64,000 nucleotides of DNA from assembly GCF_035946055.1 (NCBI RefSeq), contig NZ_CP108364.1:3038001-3102000 (forward strand), in the 5' to 3' direction. This document shows positions 49,189 through 59,576 of this stretch, piece after piece (the stretch's first letter is position 1; each line of letters begins with the position of its first letter). The notes below the pieces were generated by a model. The model had not been told where the DNA came from and ran no database searches. It saw only the letters and a list, made by a program, of their open reading frames with translations. The DNA is from Streptomyces sp. NBC_01341 (GTDB lineage Bacteria > Actinomycetota > Actinomycetes > Streptomycetales > Streptomycetaceae). A program made the translations under genes and the position numbers.

Positions 49189-49313
49189 TGCTGGGCGCCT
49201 TTCTGCCTGCGGAGGGAACGGCCGATGCCGTACTCCACGATACGGCGCAAACAGTCGGCCGCGGCGCCCGAGGGGCGTCGCGGCCGACTGCACTGATGGA
49301 ACGGGGGTGGAAC

Positions 49314-49970
49314 TCAGCCCTCGGACTTCTCGAGGGCCTTCATGGCCCGGTCGGTCACCTCGGTGACCTTTCCGAGCGCCGAGATCGTCACGACCAGTCC
49401 CTGGGACCGGTAGTAGTCGATGATCGGCTCGGTCTGCGTGTGGTAGACCTCGAGACGCGTACGCACGGTCTCCTCGGTGTCGTCGTCACGCTGGTACAGC
49501 TCGCCGCCGCAGACGTCGCAGACGCCCTCGGTCTTCGGCGGGTTGTACGTGGCGTGGAAGACGTGAGCGCTGTCGTTGCGGCAGATGCGGCGGCCGGCGA
49601 TGCGCTTGACCACCTCGTCCTCGGGGACCTCGAGGTCGAGAACCGCGTCCAGCTTGACGCCCTCGTCGTGAAGCATCTCGTCCAGCGCGACGGCCTGGCC
49701 CACATTGCGCGGGAAGCCGTCCAGCAGGAAGCCGTTCTCGGCGTCCGGCTGGGACATACGGTCCTTGGCCATGGCGATGGTGACTTCGTCCGGCACCAGC
49801 TGACCTGCGTCCATGAAGGCGCGGGCCTGCTTGCCAAGGTCGGTGCCCTGGCTGATGTTGGCGCGGAAGAGGTCGCCCGTGGAGATGTGCGGAATCGAGA
49901 GATTCCTGGCAAGGAACGCAGCCTGCGTTCCCTTGCCGGCACCGGGCGGCCCGACGAGGACGATTCGCAT
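49314..49970 (-). CDS. adk: Adenylate kinase
   Basis: 218 residues. P-loop GPPGAGKGTQ (7-16), NMP-binding region and a long LID (about 125-160) with Cys residues in ICRND and CDVCGG, the partly conserved zinc-type LID. ATG 49970 overlaps the secY stop (TGATG), giving translational coupling. Confidence 0.98.
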   Translation of the reverse strand: MRIVLVGPPGAGKGTQAAFLARNLSIPHISTGDLFRANISQGTDLGKQARAFMDAGQLVPDEVTIAMAKDRMSQPDAENGFLLDGFPRNVGQAVALDEMLHDEGVKLDAVLDLEVPEDEVVKRIAGRRICRNDSAHVFHATYNPPKTEGVCDVCGGELYQRDDDTEETVRTRLEVYHTQTEPIIDYYRSQGLVVTISALGKVTEVTDRAMKALEKSEG

Positions 49971-51289
49971 CAGCGGAGGAACCCTTCGTAATTGCGCTGC
50001 TGGAGCTGACTCTCGATCTGCTTCACGGTCTCCAGACCCACACCCACGATGATCAGGATGCTCGTCCCGCCGAACGGGAAGTTCTGGTTGGCACCGCCGA
50101 AGCCTGCCAACGCCATTGTCGGCACCAGAGCGATGAGGCCCAGGTACAGCGAGCCCGGCCAAGTGATCCGGTTGAGCACGTAGCTCAGATACTCGGCAGT
50201 AGGTCGACCTGCCCGGATACCCGGGATGAAGCCACCATACTTCTTCATGTTGTCCGCGACTTCCTCGGGGTTGAACGAGATCGCCACGTAGAAGAAGGCG
50301 AAGAACACGATCAGAAGGAAGTACGTCGCGATGTAGTACGGGTGGTCGCCCTTGACGAAGTGGTTCTGGATCCAGGTCGCCCAGCCCGCCGTGGAGTTGG
50401 AGAACTGAACGATTAGAGCAGGGATGTAGAGCAGCGAAGAAGCGAAGATGACGGGAATCACACCCGCCTGGTTCACCTTCAGCGGGATGTACGTGGACGT
50501 ACCGCCGTACGACCTCCGCCCGATCATGCGCTTCGCGTACTGCACGGGGACCCGGCGCTGAGCCTGCTCGACGAAGACGACGAGCCCGACCATCACGAAG
50601 CCGATGAGGATGACCGTGATGAACTCGATCCAGCCGTCGGCCAGCTTGCCGCTCTGCTTGATGGCCCACAGGGCGCCGGGGAAGCTGGCGGCGATCGAGA
50701 TGAACATGAGGATCGACATGCCGTTGCCGATGCCGCGGTCCGTGATGAGCTCACCGAGCCACATGACGGCGGCGGTTCCCGCGGTCATGGTGATCACCAT
50801 GACGACGGTCGTGAAGATCGACTGGTTCGGGACGATCTGGTCGGCCACGGGGCAGCCGCTGAACAGCGCGCCGCTACGGGCGGTTGCCACCAGTCCGGTG
50901 CCCTGGAGGATCGCCAGCGCGACGGTGAGATAACGCGTGTACTGCGTGATCTTGGCCGTGCCCGACTGTCCCTCCTTCTTGAGGGCCTCGAGCCGGGGGA
51001 TGACGACGGTCAGCAGCTGAAGAATGATGCTGGCCGTGATGTACGGCATGATTCCGAGCGCGAAGATCGTGATCTGCAGCAGTGCACCACCGCTGAACAT
51101 GTTCACCAGGCCGAAGAGGCTGTTGTTGCCCTTGCTGGCCTGATCAACACAAATCTGGACGTTTTCGTAGCTCACGCCCGGTACGGGAATGTGCGCCCCG
51201 AGACGGTAGAGCACGATGATGCCGAGCGTGAAGAGCAGCTTCTTGCGCAGGTCGGGCGTCTTGAACGCCCGGGCGAACGCGGTGAGCAC
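49970..51289 (-). CDS. secY: Preprotein translocase subunit SecY
   Basis: 439 residues from GTG 51289 (GGAGG five to six bases upstream; LTAFARAFKTPDLRKK). Ten membrane spans are predictable, with plug and pore-ring segments and the cytosolic loop VFVEQAQRRVPVQYAKRM. It is the core of the Sec channel. It is separated from rplO by 222 bases that include a strong hairpin, so secY-adk-map may form a subunit of the operon with its own promoter. Confidence 0.98.
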   Translation of the reverse strand: MLTAFARAFKTPDLRKKLLFTLGIIVLYRLGAHIPVPGVSYENVQICVDQASKGNNSLFGLVNMFSGGALLQITIFALGIMPYITASIILQLLTVVIPRLEALKKEGQSGTAKITQYTRYLTVALAILQGTGLVATARSGALFSGCPVADQIVPNQSIFTTVVMVITMTAGTAAVMWLGELITDRGIGNGMSILMFISIAASFPGALWAIKQSGKLADGWIEFITVILIGFVMVGLVVFVEQAQRRVPVQYAKRMIGRRSYGGTSTYIPLKVNQAGVIPVIFASSLLYIPALIVQFSNSTAGWATWIQNHFVKGDHPYYIATYFLLIVFFAFFYVAISFNPEEVADNMKKYGGFIPGIRAGRPTAEYLSYVLNRITWPGSLYLGLIALVPTMALAGFGGANQNFPFGGTSILIIVGVGLETVKQIESQLQQRNYEGFLR

Positions 51290-51443
51290 GGTGCCTCCTG
51301 CGACCCCCCGCGCAGAGCGTAGAGGTGACGGTCTTGAGGATCGACGAATAAGAAACAGTGAAAGAACCCCGGGCGTTCGCCCAGGACTTACCACAGCAGT
51401 GGACGCCACCTTACCGGCGGACATGCCCCCCTAGGAACGACCA

Positions 51444-51477
51444 ACCGGGGATGCCCCATATGAGAGGCATCCCCGGT
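51444..51477 (-). terminator. Strong hairpin between rplO and secY
   Basis: Perfect 12-bp stem ACCGGGGATGCC (51444-51455) with its complement (51466-51477) and a 10-base loop, 35 bases after the rplO stop on the minus strand. It is placed to end or attenuate ribosomal-protein transcripts before secY. Confidence 0.75.
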
Positions 51478-51511
51478 CGGATGTTCAGACCACCGTCTTG
51501 TCCGTGTTGTC

Positions 51512-51967
51512 TCAGACGAGTTCGGTGACGGTGCCGCCGGCGGCGGCGATCTTCTCCTTGGCGGAGCCGGAAACGGCGTCAACCGAAACCTGCAGCGCCA
51601 CGGAGATCTCGCCCTGTCCGAGGACCTTGACGAGGTGGTTGTTACGCACGGCGCCCTTGGCGACCAGGTCGGCCACCGTGACCTCTCCACCCTCGGGGTA
51701 GAGCGTCGCGAGCTTGTCCAGGTTCACGACCTGGTACTCCGTGCGGAACGGGTTCTTGAAGCCCTTGAGCTTCGGGAGACGCATGTGGAGGGGCATCTGG
51801 CCACCCTCGAAGCGCTCCGGAACCTGGTAACGAGCCTTCGTACCCTTGGTACCACGGCCTGCGGTCTTACCCTTGGACGCCTCACCACGACCCACACGGG
51901 TCTTGGCGGTCTTGGCGCCCGGGGCAGGCCGGAGGTTGTGGGCCTTCAGCGGGCTGTTCTCCGCCAT
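51512..51967 (-). CDS. rplO: 50S ribosomal protein L15
   Basis: 151 residues from ATG 51967 ([19 protein letters not shown]). Standard [19 protein letters not shown] basic segment and C-terminal globular part. One base separates its start from the rpmD stop. Last ribosomal gene before secY. Confidence 0.99.
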   Translation of the reverse strand: MAENSPLKAHNLRPAPGAKTAKTRVGRGEASKGKTAGRGTKGTKARYQVPERFEGGQMPLHMRLPKLKGFKNPFRTEYQVVNLDKLATLYPEGGEVTVADLVAKGAVRNNHLVKVLGQGEISVALQVSVDAVSGSAKEKIAAAGGTVTELV

Positions 51968-51968
51968 G

Positions 51969-52151
51969 TCAGTCAACCTCCTCAACCGTCACGAGGTGGC
52001 GGACGGTGTGAACCATTCCGCGGAACTCGGGGCGGTCCTCCTTGACGACTACGTCGTGCAGGCGCTTGAGCCCGAGCGAACGCAGCGTGTCGCGGTGGTT
52101 CTGCTTGCTGCCGATGTACGACTTCGTCTGCGTGATCTTGAGGCGAGCCAT
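51969..52151 (-). CDS. rpmD: 50S ribosomal protein L30
   Basis: 60 residues, [20 protein letters not shown] start. The ATG overlaps the rpsE stop (TAATG). A short L30 typical of bacteria. Confidence 0.99.
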   Translation of the reverse strand: MARLKITQTKSYIGSKQNHRDTLRSLGLKRLHDVVVKEDRPEFRGMVHTVRHLVTVEEVD

Positions 52152-52753
52152 TACGCACCCGCTCCCGCACGCGCACGGAGCAGAGCCGCGGGGGCGACGT
52201 CCTCGAGGGGCAGACCGCGGCGGGCCGCGATCTCCTCGGGACGCTGCAGGCCCTGGAGGGCCGCCACGGTCGCGTGCACGATGTTGATCGGGTTCGAAGA
52301 ACCGAGCGACTTCGACAGGATGTCGTGGACGCCGGCGCACTCGAGAACCGCGCGCACCGGGCCACCGGCGATCACACCGGTACCGGGGGAAGCAGGCTTG
52401 AGCAGGACGACGCCCGCAGCCTTCTCGCCCTGGATCGGGTGAGGGATGGTGCCCTGGATACGCGGGACCTTGAAGAAGCTCTTCTTGGCCTCTTCGACGC
52501 CCTTGGCGATGGCCGCGGGAACTTCCTTGGCCTTGCCGTATCCGACACCGACGGTGCCGTCACCATCGCCCACCACGACCAGCGCGGTGAAGCTGAAGCG
52601 ACGACCACCCTTCACTACCTTGGCGACGCGGTTGATCGCGACGACACGCTCGACGTACGCGGTCTTCTCGGCGGCAGCGCCACCGTCACGGCCCTTCCGG
52701 TCCCGCCGCTCGCCGCCACCGGCACCGCTTCCGCGGCGCTGGGGTCCAGCCAT
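52151..52753 (-). CDS. rpsE: 30S ribosomal protein S5
   Basis: 200 residues. A Gly/Arg-rich N-terminal extension (about 30 residues) precedes the double-stranded-RNA-like domain ([21 protein letters not shown]) and the C-terminal S5 domain. Mutations in the loop near VKGG affect fidelity and spectinomycin binding in other bacteria; nothing unusual is seen here. Confidence 0.99.
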   Translation of the reverse strand: MAGPQRRGSGAGGGERRDRKGRDGGAAAEKTAYVERVVAINRVAKVVKGGRRFSFTALVVVGDGDGTVGVGYGKAKEVPAAIAKGVEEAKKSFFKVPRIQGTIPHPIQGEKAAGVVLLKPASPGTGVIAGGPVRAVLECAGVHDILSKSLGSSNPINIVHATVAALQGLQRPEEIAARRGLPLEDVAPAALLRARAGAGA

Positions 52754-52800
52754 TGGATTTACCTCTCTCTGTTACGTCCGCTGTGCGTAGGAACCGGGGC

Positions 52801-53184
52801 TTAGAACTTCAGCCCGGCTTCACGGGCGGCGTCAGCCAGAGCGGCAATCCGCCCGGCGTACTGGTTACCACCGCGGTCAAACACGACGGCCTCGACGCCT
52901 GCGGCCTTGGCGCGCTCGGCGACAAGTGCGCCGACCTGCTTGGCCAGGGTGCTCTTGTCACCCTCGCCGCCGCGGATGGAAGCGTCCAGGGTCGACGCCG
53001 ACGCGAGCGTGTGGCCCGCGATGTCGTCGATGACCTGAGCCACCATGTGGCGGTTGGAACGCGTCACAACCAGGCGCGGCCGCTCCGGCGAACCGGAGAT
53101 GTGCTTGCGCACGCGGATGTGGCGGCGCTTGAGGGCGGCACGCTTGTAGGCGTCGCCCTTGGCGATCTTTACACCGTATGCCAT
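52801..53184 (-). CDS. rplR: 50S ribosomal protein L18
   Basis: 127 residues; [19 protein letters not shown] start and [24 protein letters not shown] end, the 5S rRNA-binding protein. Three bases downstream of rplF. Confidence 0.99.
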   Translation of the reverse strand: MAYGVKIAKGDAYKRAALKRRHIRVRKHISGSPERPRLVVTRSNRHMVAQVIDDIAGHTLASASTLDASIRGGEGDKSTLAKQVGALVAERAKAAGVEAVVFDRGGNQYAGRIAALADAAREAGLKF

Positions 53185-53187
53185 GGC

Positions 53188-53727
53188 TTACTTACCCGCC
53201 TTTCCGACCTTGCGGCGGATAACCTCGCCGGCGTACTTGACGCCCTTGGCCTTGTACGGGTCGGGCTTCCGCAGCTTGCGGATCTTCGCCGAGACCTCGC
53301 CGACCTTCTGCTTGTCGATGCCCTCGACACTGAACTTCGTGGGCGACTCGACCTTGAAGGTGATGCCCTCGGGGGCCTCGATGAGGATCGGGTGGCTGTA
53401 GCCCAGGGCGAACTCCAGGTTGGAGCCCTTCGCCTGGACGCGGTAACCGACACCGCTGATCTCGAGCGCCTTGCTGTATCCCGCGGTCACGCCGGTGATC
53501 ATGTTCGCCACCAGCGTGCGGGACAGGCCGTGAAGGGCCTTGTTCTGACGCTCGTCGTTCGGGCGGACGACGTTGAGCACGCCGTCCTCACCCTTGGTGA
53601 CCTCGATCGGCGCTGCGACGGTGTGCGAGAGGGAACCCTTGGGGCCCTTCACCGCGACCGTGCGGCCATCGATGGTGACGTCCACACCGGCGGGAACCTG
53701 GATGGGGAGCTTGCCGATTCGCGACAT
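53188..53727 (-). CDS. rplF: 50S ribosomal protein L6
   Basis: 179 residues with the two duplicated L6 folds; [17 protein letters not shown] start and [29 protein letters not shown] C-terminus (segments separately conserved). It binds near the sarcin-ricin loop. Confidence 0.99.
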   Translation of the reverse strand: MSRIGKLPIQVPAGVDVTIDGRTVAVKGPKGSLSHTVAAPIEVTKGEDGVLNVVRPNDERQNKALHGLSRTLVANMITGVTAGYSKALEISGVGYRVQAKGSNLEFALGYSHPILIEAPEGITFKVESPTKFSVEGIDKQKVGEVSAKIRKLRKPDPYKAKGVKYAGEVIRRKVGKAGK

Positions 53728-53748
53728 GAGCTGTTCCTCCGTTCCCGA

Positions 53749-54147
53749 CTACCAGACGTAGGCGAGGACTTCCCCACCTACGCCCTTCTTGCTGGCCTGC
53801 TGGCCGGTCAGGAGACCGTGGGACGTGGAGATGATCGCCACGCCCAGGCCGCCCAGAACCTTCGGCAGATTGGTGGACTTTGCGTATACACGCAGACCCG
53901 GCTTCGAAATGCGCTTGATGCCGGCAATCGAACGCTCGCGGTTCGGCCCGAACTTCAGCTCGAGAACGAGGCTCTTGCCGACCTCGGCGTCCTCGACCTT
54001 CCAGCCGGTGATGAAGCCCTCCTGCTGGAGGATCTCCGCGATGTGCGACTTGATCTTGCTGTGCGGCATTGCGACATCGTCGTGATACGCCGAGTTCGCG
54101 TTACGCAGACGCGTGAGCATGTCTGCGATGGGATCAGTCATGGTCAT
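53749..54147 (-). CDS. rpsH: 30S ribosomal protein S8
   Basis: 132 residues from ATG 54147 ([20 protein letters not shown]). The C-terminal [20 protein letters not shown] is canonical. In E. coli S8 represses the spc operon. The 222-base gap between rpsN and rpsH is the largest gap inside this spc block and contains a GACCAGA/TCTGGTC inverted pair with a 16-base loop, a possible leader structure. Confidence 0.98.
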   Translation of the reverse strand: MTMTDPIADMLTRLRNANSAYHDDVAMPHSKIKSHIAEILQQEGFITGWKVEDAEVGKSLVLELKFGPNRERSIAGIKRISKPGLRVYAKSTNLPKVLGGLGVAIISTSHGLLTGQQASKKGVGGEVLAYVW

Positions 54148-54369
54148 GAGTTGGCCTTCGGCCTCTCTCGCCGGGGTTTCCTGTATGCGCCATCCCTCTC
54201 CCCACTCAGTGGCGGGACGGGTGCGGTGCGGGGACCTACGGCGTAGTAAGTCGGTCAGGGCGGCAGGCGCCCAACCCTTCAAGCCTACGGCATGAAAAGC
54301 GGGGCTCCTGCCGACCAGATACTTACCGAGAGCTTTCTGGTCCTCCAAGCCCCTGGGGGCGAAGGAGGG

Positions 54370-54555
54370 TTACCAGGAGCTCTTGGTCACGCCCGGCAGC
54401 TCGCCACGGTGAGCCATCTCACGAAGGCACACGCGGCACAGGCCGAACTTGCGGTAAACGGAGTGGGGCCGGCCGCAGCGCTGGCAGCGGGTGTACCCGC
54501 GCACGCCGAACTTCGGCTTACGGGCGGCCTTAGCGATCAGAGCCTTCTTCGCCAC
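54370..54555 (-). CDS. rpsN: 30S ribosomal protein S14, zinc type (type Z)
   Basis: 61 residues. Zinc ligands Cys24, Cys27, Cys40 and Cys43 are all present (CxxC...CxxC). It is the constitutive zinc form in the spc operon; streptomycetes usually carry a zinc-free paralogue elsewhere, controlled by Zur. Two bases after rplE. Confidence 0.98.
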   Translation of the reverse strand: MAKKALIAKAARKPKFGVRGYTRCQRCGRPHSVYRKFGLCRVCLREMAHRGELPGVTKSSW

Positions 54556-54557
54556 GG

Positions 54558-55115
54558 TCAGTTCTCCTTGAACGGGAAGCCGAGGTGACGAAGCAGGGCA
54601 CGACCCTCGTCGTCGTTGGCAGCCGTGGTGACCACGGTGATGTCCATGCCCCGGACCCGGTCGATCTTGTCCTGGTCGATCTCGTGGAACATGACCTGCT
54701 CCGTGAGACCGAAGGTGTAGTTGCCACGGCCGTCGAACTGCTTCGGCGACAGGCCGCGGAAGTCACGGATACGCGGAAGCGCGAGCGACAGCGTACGGTC
54801 CAGGAACTCCCACATGCGGTCACCACGGAGGGTGACGTGGCAGCCGATCGGCTGCCCCTCGCGCAGCTTGAACTGCGCGATCGACTTGCGGGCCTTCGTG
54901 ACAGCGGGCTTCTGGCCGGTGATCGTGGTGAGGTCCTTGACCGCACCGTCGATCAGCTTGGAGTCGCGGGCGGCGTCGCCCACACCCATGTTGACCACGA
55001 TCTTGACCAGACCGGGGATCTGCATGACGTTCTCGTACGAGAACTCCTCACGCAGCTTGCCGGCGATTTCCTCGCGGTAGCGCGTCTTGAGACGCGGCGC
55101 AGTGGTGGTCGTCAT
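54558..55115 (-). CDS. rplE: 50S ribosomal protein L5
   Basis: 185 residues, 5S rRNA- and P-site tRNA-contacting; [21 protein letters not shown] and [21 protein letters not shown] are standard. ATG 55115 overlaps the rplX stop (TGATG). Confidence 0.99.
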   Translation of the reverse strand: MTTTTAPRLKTRYREEIAGKLREEFSYENVMQIPGLVKIVVNMGVGDAARDSKLIDGAVKDLTTITGQKPAVTKARKSIAQFKLREGQPIGCHVTLRGDRMWEFLDRTLSLALPRIRDFRGLSPKQFDGRGNYTFGLTEQVMFHEIDQDKIDRVRGMDITVVTTAANDDEGRALLRHLGFPFKEN

Positions 55116-55438
55116 CAGATGTCCTCACCGGTCCGCTTGGCAACGCGGATCTTCTTGCCCTCGTCGTCAAAGCGGTAGCCGACGCGGGTGACGACCTTGT
55201 TGCCGTCCTTCTCCACGACCAGCTGTACGTTGCTGACGTGAATCGGGGCCTCGGTGGTGACAATGCCACCGGTCTGCGAGCCGCGAGCCGTCTGACCGGC
55301 CTTGGTGTGCTTCTTGACCCGGTTGACACCCTCGACGAGGACGCGGTCCTGAGCGGGGAAGGCAACGATGACCTTGCCCTGCTTGCCCTTGTCCTTACCG
55401 GTGATGACCTGAACCAGGTCGCCCTTCTTGATCTTCAT
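55115..55438 (-). CDS. rplX: 50S ribosomal protein L24
   Basis: 107 residues with the KOW motif in [20 protein letters not shown]. An assembly initiator. Two bases after rplN. Confidence 0.99.
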   Translation of the reverse strand: MKIKKGDLVQVITGKDKGKQGKVIVAFPAQDRVLVEGVNRVKKHTKAGQTARGSQTGGIVTTEAPIHVSNVQLVVEKDGNKVVTRVGYRFDDEGKKIRVAKRTGEDI

Positions 55439-55440
55439 GC

Positions 55441-55809
55441 TTACAGCACCTCCGGCGCGAGCGAGATGATCTTCATGAACTTCTTCTCGCGCAGCTCTCG
55501 GCCCACCGGGCCGAAGATACGGGTGCCGCGGGGGTCGCCGTCGTTCTTGAGAATGACAGCGGCGTTCTCGTCGAAGCGGATGTACGAGCCATCCTGGCGA
55601 CGGCGCTCCTTGACGGTGCGAACGATGACGGCCTTGACGACGTCACCCTTCTTCACGTTGCCACCGGGGATCGCGTCCTTGACGGTGGCGACGATGACGT
55701 CACCGATACCCGCGTAGCGGCGACCCGAGCCACCGAGAACACGGATGGTGAGAATTTCCTTCGCACCCGTGTTGTCGGCGACACGCAGTCGCGACTCCTG
55801 CTGGATCAC
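55441..55809 (-). CDS. rplN: 50S ribosomal protein L14
   Basis: 122 residues; [20 protein letters not shown] start. First gene of the spc group. The preceding 100 bases contain two strong hairpins. Confidence 0.99.
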   Translation of the reverse strand: MIQQESRLRVADNTGAKEILTIRVLGGSGRRYAGIGDVIVATVKDAIPGGNVKKGDVVKAVIVRTVKERRRQDGSYIRFDENAAVILKNDGDPRGTRIFGPVGRELREKKFMKIISLAPEVL

Positions 55810-55837
55810 GTCTATCTCCTGATCGTCTGCCGGTTCC

Positions 55838-55869
55838 CGGCGGGGGCCGCGGTGAAGCGGCCCCCGCCG
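55838..55869 (-). terminator. Strong hairpin at the S10/spc junction, proximal to rplN
   Basis: Perfect 13-bp stem CGGCGGGGGCCGC (55838-55850) with complement 55857-55869 and loop GGTGAA, between rpsQ and rplN. Rho-independent terminator-like for a high-GC genome. Confidence 0.75.
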
Positions 55870-55885
55870 AGCCTGGCGGAACTGT

Positions 55886-55907
55886 CCTGAGGGGAAACCC
55901 CCTCAGG
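55886..55907 (-). terminator. Second hairpin at the S10/spc junction, next to rpsQ
   Basis: 9-bp stem CCTGAGGGG (55886-55894) / CCCCTCAGG (55899-55907) with loop AAAC, immediately after the rpsQ stop. It is in tandem with the 13-bp hairpin 16 bases further. Confidence 0.75.
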
Positions 55908-55909
55908 GA

Positions 55910-56194
55910 TTACTTGGCCTTCTCGAGGATCTCGACGATGCGCCACCGCTTCGTGGCGGACAGCGGACGCGTCTCCATGATGACAACGCGGTCGCCGACG
56001 CCGGCGGTGTTCTGCTCGTCGTGGGCCTTGAGCTTGTTGGTACGGCGGATGACCTTGCCGTACAGCGCGTGCTTGACGCGGTCCTCGACAGCGACGACGA
56101 CGGTCTTGTCCATCTTGTCGCTGACGACCAGACCCTCACGGGTCTTGCGGAAACCGCGGTCGGTGTTCGTCTCAGTCACAGTCTTCTCGCTCAT
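55910..56194 (-). CDS. rpsQ: 30S ribosomal protein S17
   Basis: 94 residues; a 15-residue Thr/Lys-rich leader, then the OB-fold ([19 protein letters not shown]) and [13 protein letters not shown] end. ATG 56194 overlaps the rpmC stop. Last gene of the S10 group. Confidence 0.99.
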   Translation of the reverse strand: MSEKTVTETNTDRGFRKTREGLVVSDKMDKTVVVAVEDRVKHALYGKVIRRTNKLKAHDEQNTAGVGDRVVIMETRPLSATKRWRIVEILEKAK

Positions 56195-56418
56195 CAGACG
56201 CTCTCCACCGTCTCGATGCCCAGCTCGCGCTCGCGCATCAGGGTGTAGATCCGGGCGATGTCCTTACGGACGGACTTGAGCCGACCGTGGTTCTCGAGCT
56301 GTCCGGTCGCCGCCTGGAAGCGGAGGTTGAACAGCTCTTCCTTGGCCTCGCGGAGCTTGTTGAGGAGCTCCTCGCCGCCCAGCTCGCGCAGCTCGGACGC
56401 CTTGGTACCGGCCGACAT
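56194..56418 (-). CDS. rpmC: 50S ribosomal protein L29
   Basis: 74 residues from ATG 56418, which overlaps the rplP stop (TGATG). Two long helices; [24 protein letters not shown] core. It forms part of the exit-tunnel rim where trigger factor and SRP dock. Confidence 0.98.
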   Translation of the reverse strand: MSAGTKASELRELGGEELLNKLREAKEELFNLRFQAATGQLENHGRLKSVRKDIARIYTLMRERELGIETVESV

Positions 56419-56837
56419 CACGACTCACCTGCCTCGCGCCGAACGATCCGGCACTTCATCGGAAGCTTGTGAGCAGCGCGGGTGAGCGCCTCACGAGCAA
56501 TCTTCTCGTTCGGGTAGGACAGCTCGAACATCACCCGACCGGGCTTGACGTTCGCGATCCACCACTCGGGAGAACCCTTACCGGAACCCATGCGGGTCTC
56601 GGCAGGCTTCTTCGTGAGGGGGCGGTCCGGGTAGATGTTGATCCAGACCTTGCCGCCACGCTTGATGTGGCGGGTCATCGCGATACGAGCTGCCTCGATC
56701 TGGCGGTTCGTCACGTACGCCGGGGTCAGCGCCTGGATGCCGTACTCGCCGAACGCAACCTGCGTGCCACCCTTGGACATACCGCTGCGCTTCGGGTGGT
56801 GCTGCTTGCGGTGCTTGACCCTACGGGGGATCAGCAT
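56418..56837 (-). CDS. rplP: 50S ribosomal protein L16
   Basis: 139 residues; [19 protein letters not shown] start, [18 protein letters not shown], and a basic C-terminus. It helps position tRNA in the A site and is the site of evernimicin-type resistance changes in other bacteria. Five bases after rpsC. Confidence 0.99.
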   Translation of the reverse strand: MLIPRRVKHRKQHHPKRSGMSKGGTQVAFGEYGIQALTPAYVTNRQIEAARIAMTRHIKRGGKVWINIYPDRPLTKKPAETRMGSGKGSPEWWIANVKPGRVMFELSYPNEKIAREALTRAAHKLPMKCRIVRREAGES

Positions 56838-56842
56838 TTCGG

Positions 56843-57679
56843 TCAGGCCTCCGTTCCGGTGCTCTCAGCCGGAGCAGCGGCGGCGGGAGCGTCGGCCTTG
56901 GGGGCCTCGGCTGCCGGCGCGGACTGCTGCGGCTTGCGGCCGCGGCCGCCACGCTCGCCACCACGGCCACCGCGGCCGGCCGGGCGGTCAGTGCCGCCAC
57001 GAGCCGGACGGTTACCGGCGCGGGCCGCGGCGTTCTCGGCGCGAACCTCGGCGATGTTCTTGACGTCGCCCTTGTAGATCCAGACCTTCACACCGATGCG
57101 GCCGAAGGTCGTCTTGGCCTCGAAGAAGCCGTAGTCGACGTTCGCACGGAGCGTGTGCAGGGGCACGCGGCCCTCGCGGTAGAACTCCGAGCGGGACATC
57201 TCGGCGCCGCCGAGGCGGCCACCGCACTGGATCTTGATGCCCTTGGCGCCGGCCTTCATCGTGCTCTGCATGCTCTTGCGCATGGCACGACGGAAGGAGA
57301 CGCGGGAGGAGAGCTGCTCGGCGACGGCCTGGGCCACCAGCTGAGCGTCCACCTCGGGGTTCTTGACCTCGAGGATGTTCAGCTGGACCTGCTTGCCGGT
57401 CAGCTTCTCCAGCTCGCCACGGATGCGGTCGGCCTCGGCGCCACGGCGGCCGATGACGATGCCCGGGCGGGCGGTGTGGATGTCAACGCGGACGCGGTCA
57501 CGGGTGCGCTCGATCTCCACCTTGGAGATGCCGGCCCGCTCCATGCCCTTCGTCATCATGCGACGAATGGCGACGTCTTCCTTGACGTAGTCCTTGTACA
57601 GCTTGTCGGCGTACCAACGGGACTTGAAGTCCGTGGTAATGCCGAGTCGGAACCCATGCGGGTTAACCTTCTGGCCCAT
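56843..57679 (-). CDS. rpsC: 30S ribosomal protein S3
   Basis: 278 residues, longer than E. coli S3 (233). KH domain (about 40-110) and S3_C domain are standard. The last 65 residues are Arg/Gly-rich ([15 protein letters not shown]) then Ala/Pro/Glu-rich, a streptomycete-type tail. ATG 57679 overlaps the rplV stop. Confidence 0.99.
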   Translation of the reverse strand: MGQKVNPHGFRLGITTDFKSRWYADKLYKDYVKEDVAIRRMMTKGMERAGISKVEIERTRDRVRVDIHTARPGIVIGRRGAEADRIRGELEKLTGKQVQLNILEVKNPEVDAQLVAQAVAEQLSSRVSFRRAMRKSMQSTMKAGAKGIKIQCGGRLGGAEMSRSEFYREGRVPLHTLRANVDYGFFEAKTTFGRIGVKVWIYKGDVKNIAEVRAENAAARAGNRPARGGTDRPAGRGGRGGERGGRGRKPQQSAPAAEAPKADAPAAAAPAESTGTEA

Positions 57680-58026
57680 TACCGGGTTCCTTCCTTGCTG
57701 CTGACGACCACGGTGATGTGGCTGGTCCGCTTACGGATCCGGTAGGCACGGCCCTGAGCACGCGGACGGAACCGCTTCAGGGTCGGGCCCTCGTCCACGT
57801 ACGCCTCGCTGATGACCAGCGAAGAGGCGTCAGGGTGGTCGTAGTTGTGTGCAGCGTTGGCGATGGCGCTGTCCAGCACCTTGCCAACCGGCACGCTCGC
57901 GGCCTGCGGGGCGAAACGCAGGACCGCCTGAGCCTCCGTGGCATCCATGCCACGGATGAGGTCCACCACGCGGCGGGCCTTCATGGGCGTGACGCGGATG
58001 TACCGCGCCTGGGCCCTGGCTTCCAT
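57679..58026 (-). CDS. rplV: 50S ribosomal protein L22
   Basis: 115 residues from ATG 58026 ([20 protein letters not shown]); an ATG at 58062 would add twelve non-conserved residues. The extended hairpin loop (about 80-100) lines the exit tunnel near the macrolide site. Confidence 0.98.
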   Translation of the reverse strand: MEARAQARYIRVTPMKARRVVDLIRGMDATEAQAVLRFAPQAASVPVGKVLDSAIANAAHNYDHPDASSLVISEAYVDEGPTLKRFRPRAQGRAYRIRKRTSHITVVVSSKEGTR

Positions 58027-58068
58027 GGTTGTCCCTTCGGTGTGAGTCATAGTCGTTTCCACCCCGCG

Positions 58069-58350
58069 TTAGCGGCGCTTCGACTTCCGGTCGTCCTTGA
58101 CGTGGCCGCGGAAGGTGCGAGTCGGCGAGAACTCGCCGAGCTTGTGGCCGACCATCGACTCGGTGACGAACACCGGGACGTGGATCTTGCCGTTGTGCAC
58201 CGCGATGGTGTGACCCAGCATGGCCGGGATGATCATCGAGCGACGGGACCAGGTCTTGATGACGTTCTTGGTGCCTGCCTCGTTCTGTACGTCCACCTTC
58301 TTGATGAGGTGGCCGTCGACGAAGGGCCCCTTCTTGAGACTGCGCGGCAT
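58069..58350 (-). CDS. rpsS: 30S ribosomal protein S19
   Basis: 93 residues; [19 protein letters not shown] start and [17 protein letters not shown]. It pairs with S13 in the head. 12 bases after rplB. Confidence 0.99.
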   Translation of the reverse strand: MPRSLKKGPFVDGHLIKKVDVQNEAGTKNVIKTWSRRSMIIPAMLGHTIAVHNGKIHVPVFVTESMVGHKLGEFSPTRTFRGHVKDDRKSKRR

Positions 58351-58362
58351 CTAAACCCGCTC

Positions 58363-59199
58363 CTAGCGCTTCTTGTTCGTCTTGCGGCGGCGGACGATGT
58401 ACTTGCTCGATGCCTTCTTCGGCGAGCGAGTACGACCCTCCTTCTGACCCCACGGCGAGACCGGGTGACGTCCACCGGAGGTCTTGCCTTCACCACCACC
58501 GTGCGGGTGGTCAACCGGGTTCATCGCGACACCGCGGACGGTCGGGCGAACGCCCTTCCAGCGCATACGGCCGGCCTTGCCCCAGTTGATGTTCGACTGC
58601 TCGGCGTTGCCGACCTCACCGATGGTGGCGCGGCAGCGGGCGTCGACCAGCCGGATCTCTCCGGAAGGCATACGAAGGTGGGCCATCGTGCCCTCCTTCG
58701 CCAGCAGCTGCACGGAAGCACCGGCGGAACGGGCGAACTTCGCGCCGCCGCCGGGCCGCAGCTCGATGGCGTGGATGGTCGTACCGACCGGGATGTTGCG
58801 CAGCGCCAGGTTGTTGCCCGGCTTGATGTCTGCGGTCGGACCGTTCTCGACGCGGTCACCCTGCGACAGACCACGGGGGGCGACGATGTAACGCTTCTCG
58901 CCGTCCGCGTAGTGCAGCAGCGCGATGCGCGCGGTGCGGTTCGGGTCGTACTCGATGTGCGCGACCTTGGCCGGCACGCCGTCCTTGTCGTGACGACGGA
59001 AGTCGATCACTCGGTAGGCGCGCTTGTGGCCACCGCCCTGGTGGCGAACGGTCACACGACCGGCGTTGTTACGGCCGCCCTTGCTGTGCAGGGGGCGGAC
59101 CAGCGACTTCTCCGGCGTGGACCGCGTGATCTCGACAAAGTCGGCGACGCTGGAGCCACGACGGCCCGGGGTCGTCGGCTTGTACTTGCGGATACCCAT
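58363..59199 (-). CDS. rplB: 50S ribosomal protein L2
   Basis: 278 residues. The [16 protein letters not shown] segment with the His important for peptidyl transfer is intact, as is the SH3-like/OB core. It follows rplW by 38 bases. Confidence 0.99.
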   Translation of the reverse strand: MGIRKYKPTTPGRRGSSVADFVEITRSTPEKSLVRPLHSKGGRNNAGRVTVRHQGGGHKRAYRVIDFRRHDKDGVPAKVAHIEYDPNRTARIALLHYADGEKRYIVAPRGLSQGDRVENGPTADIKPGNNLALRNIPVGTTIHAIELRPGGGAKFARSAGASVQLLAKEGTMAHLRMPSGEIRLVDARCRATIGEVGNAEQSNINWGKAGRMRWKGVRPTVRGVAMNPVDHPHGGGEGKTSGGRHPVSPWGQKEGRTRSPKKASSKYIVRRRKTNKKR

Positions 59200-59237
59200 T
59201 TCTCAGTCCTCGTCCGATTCCGGACGACTCGACCTCA

Positions 59238-59576
59238 CTAGGAGGTCGGGCCGCCGAAGATGTCGATACGGTCGCCCTCGGCGAGGGTCACGATGGCGCG
59301 CTTGGTGTCAGCACGCTTGCCGAAGCCGGTCTTGGTCCGCTTGCGCTTGCCCTGCCGGTTGATCGTGTTGACCCCGGTGACCTTGACCGAGAAGACCGCT
59401 TCCACGGCCTGCTTGATCTGGGTCTTGTTGGAGCCGGGCGCGACGATGAAGGTGTACTTGTTCTCGTCGAGCAGCGCGTAGCTCTTCTCGGACACGACGG
59501 GCTTGACGAGAACGTCGCGCGGGTCCGAGTAGGTCTTGCTCGTGATGGTCGAGCTGGTAACGGTCGCCTCACTCAT
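59238..59576 (-). CDS. rplW: 50S ribosomal protein L23
   Basis: 112 residues with a Ser/Thr-rich leader of about 15 residues before the core ([20 protein letters not shown]). It is the docking site of trigger factor at the tunnel exit. ATG 59576 overlaps the rplD stop (TGATG). Confidence 0.99.
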   Translation of the reverse strand: MSEATVTSSTITSKTYSDPRDVLVKPVVSEKSYALLDENKYTFIVAPGSNKTQIKQAVEAVFSVKVTGVNTINRQGKRKRTKTGFGKRADTKRAIVTLAEGDRIDIFGGPTS

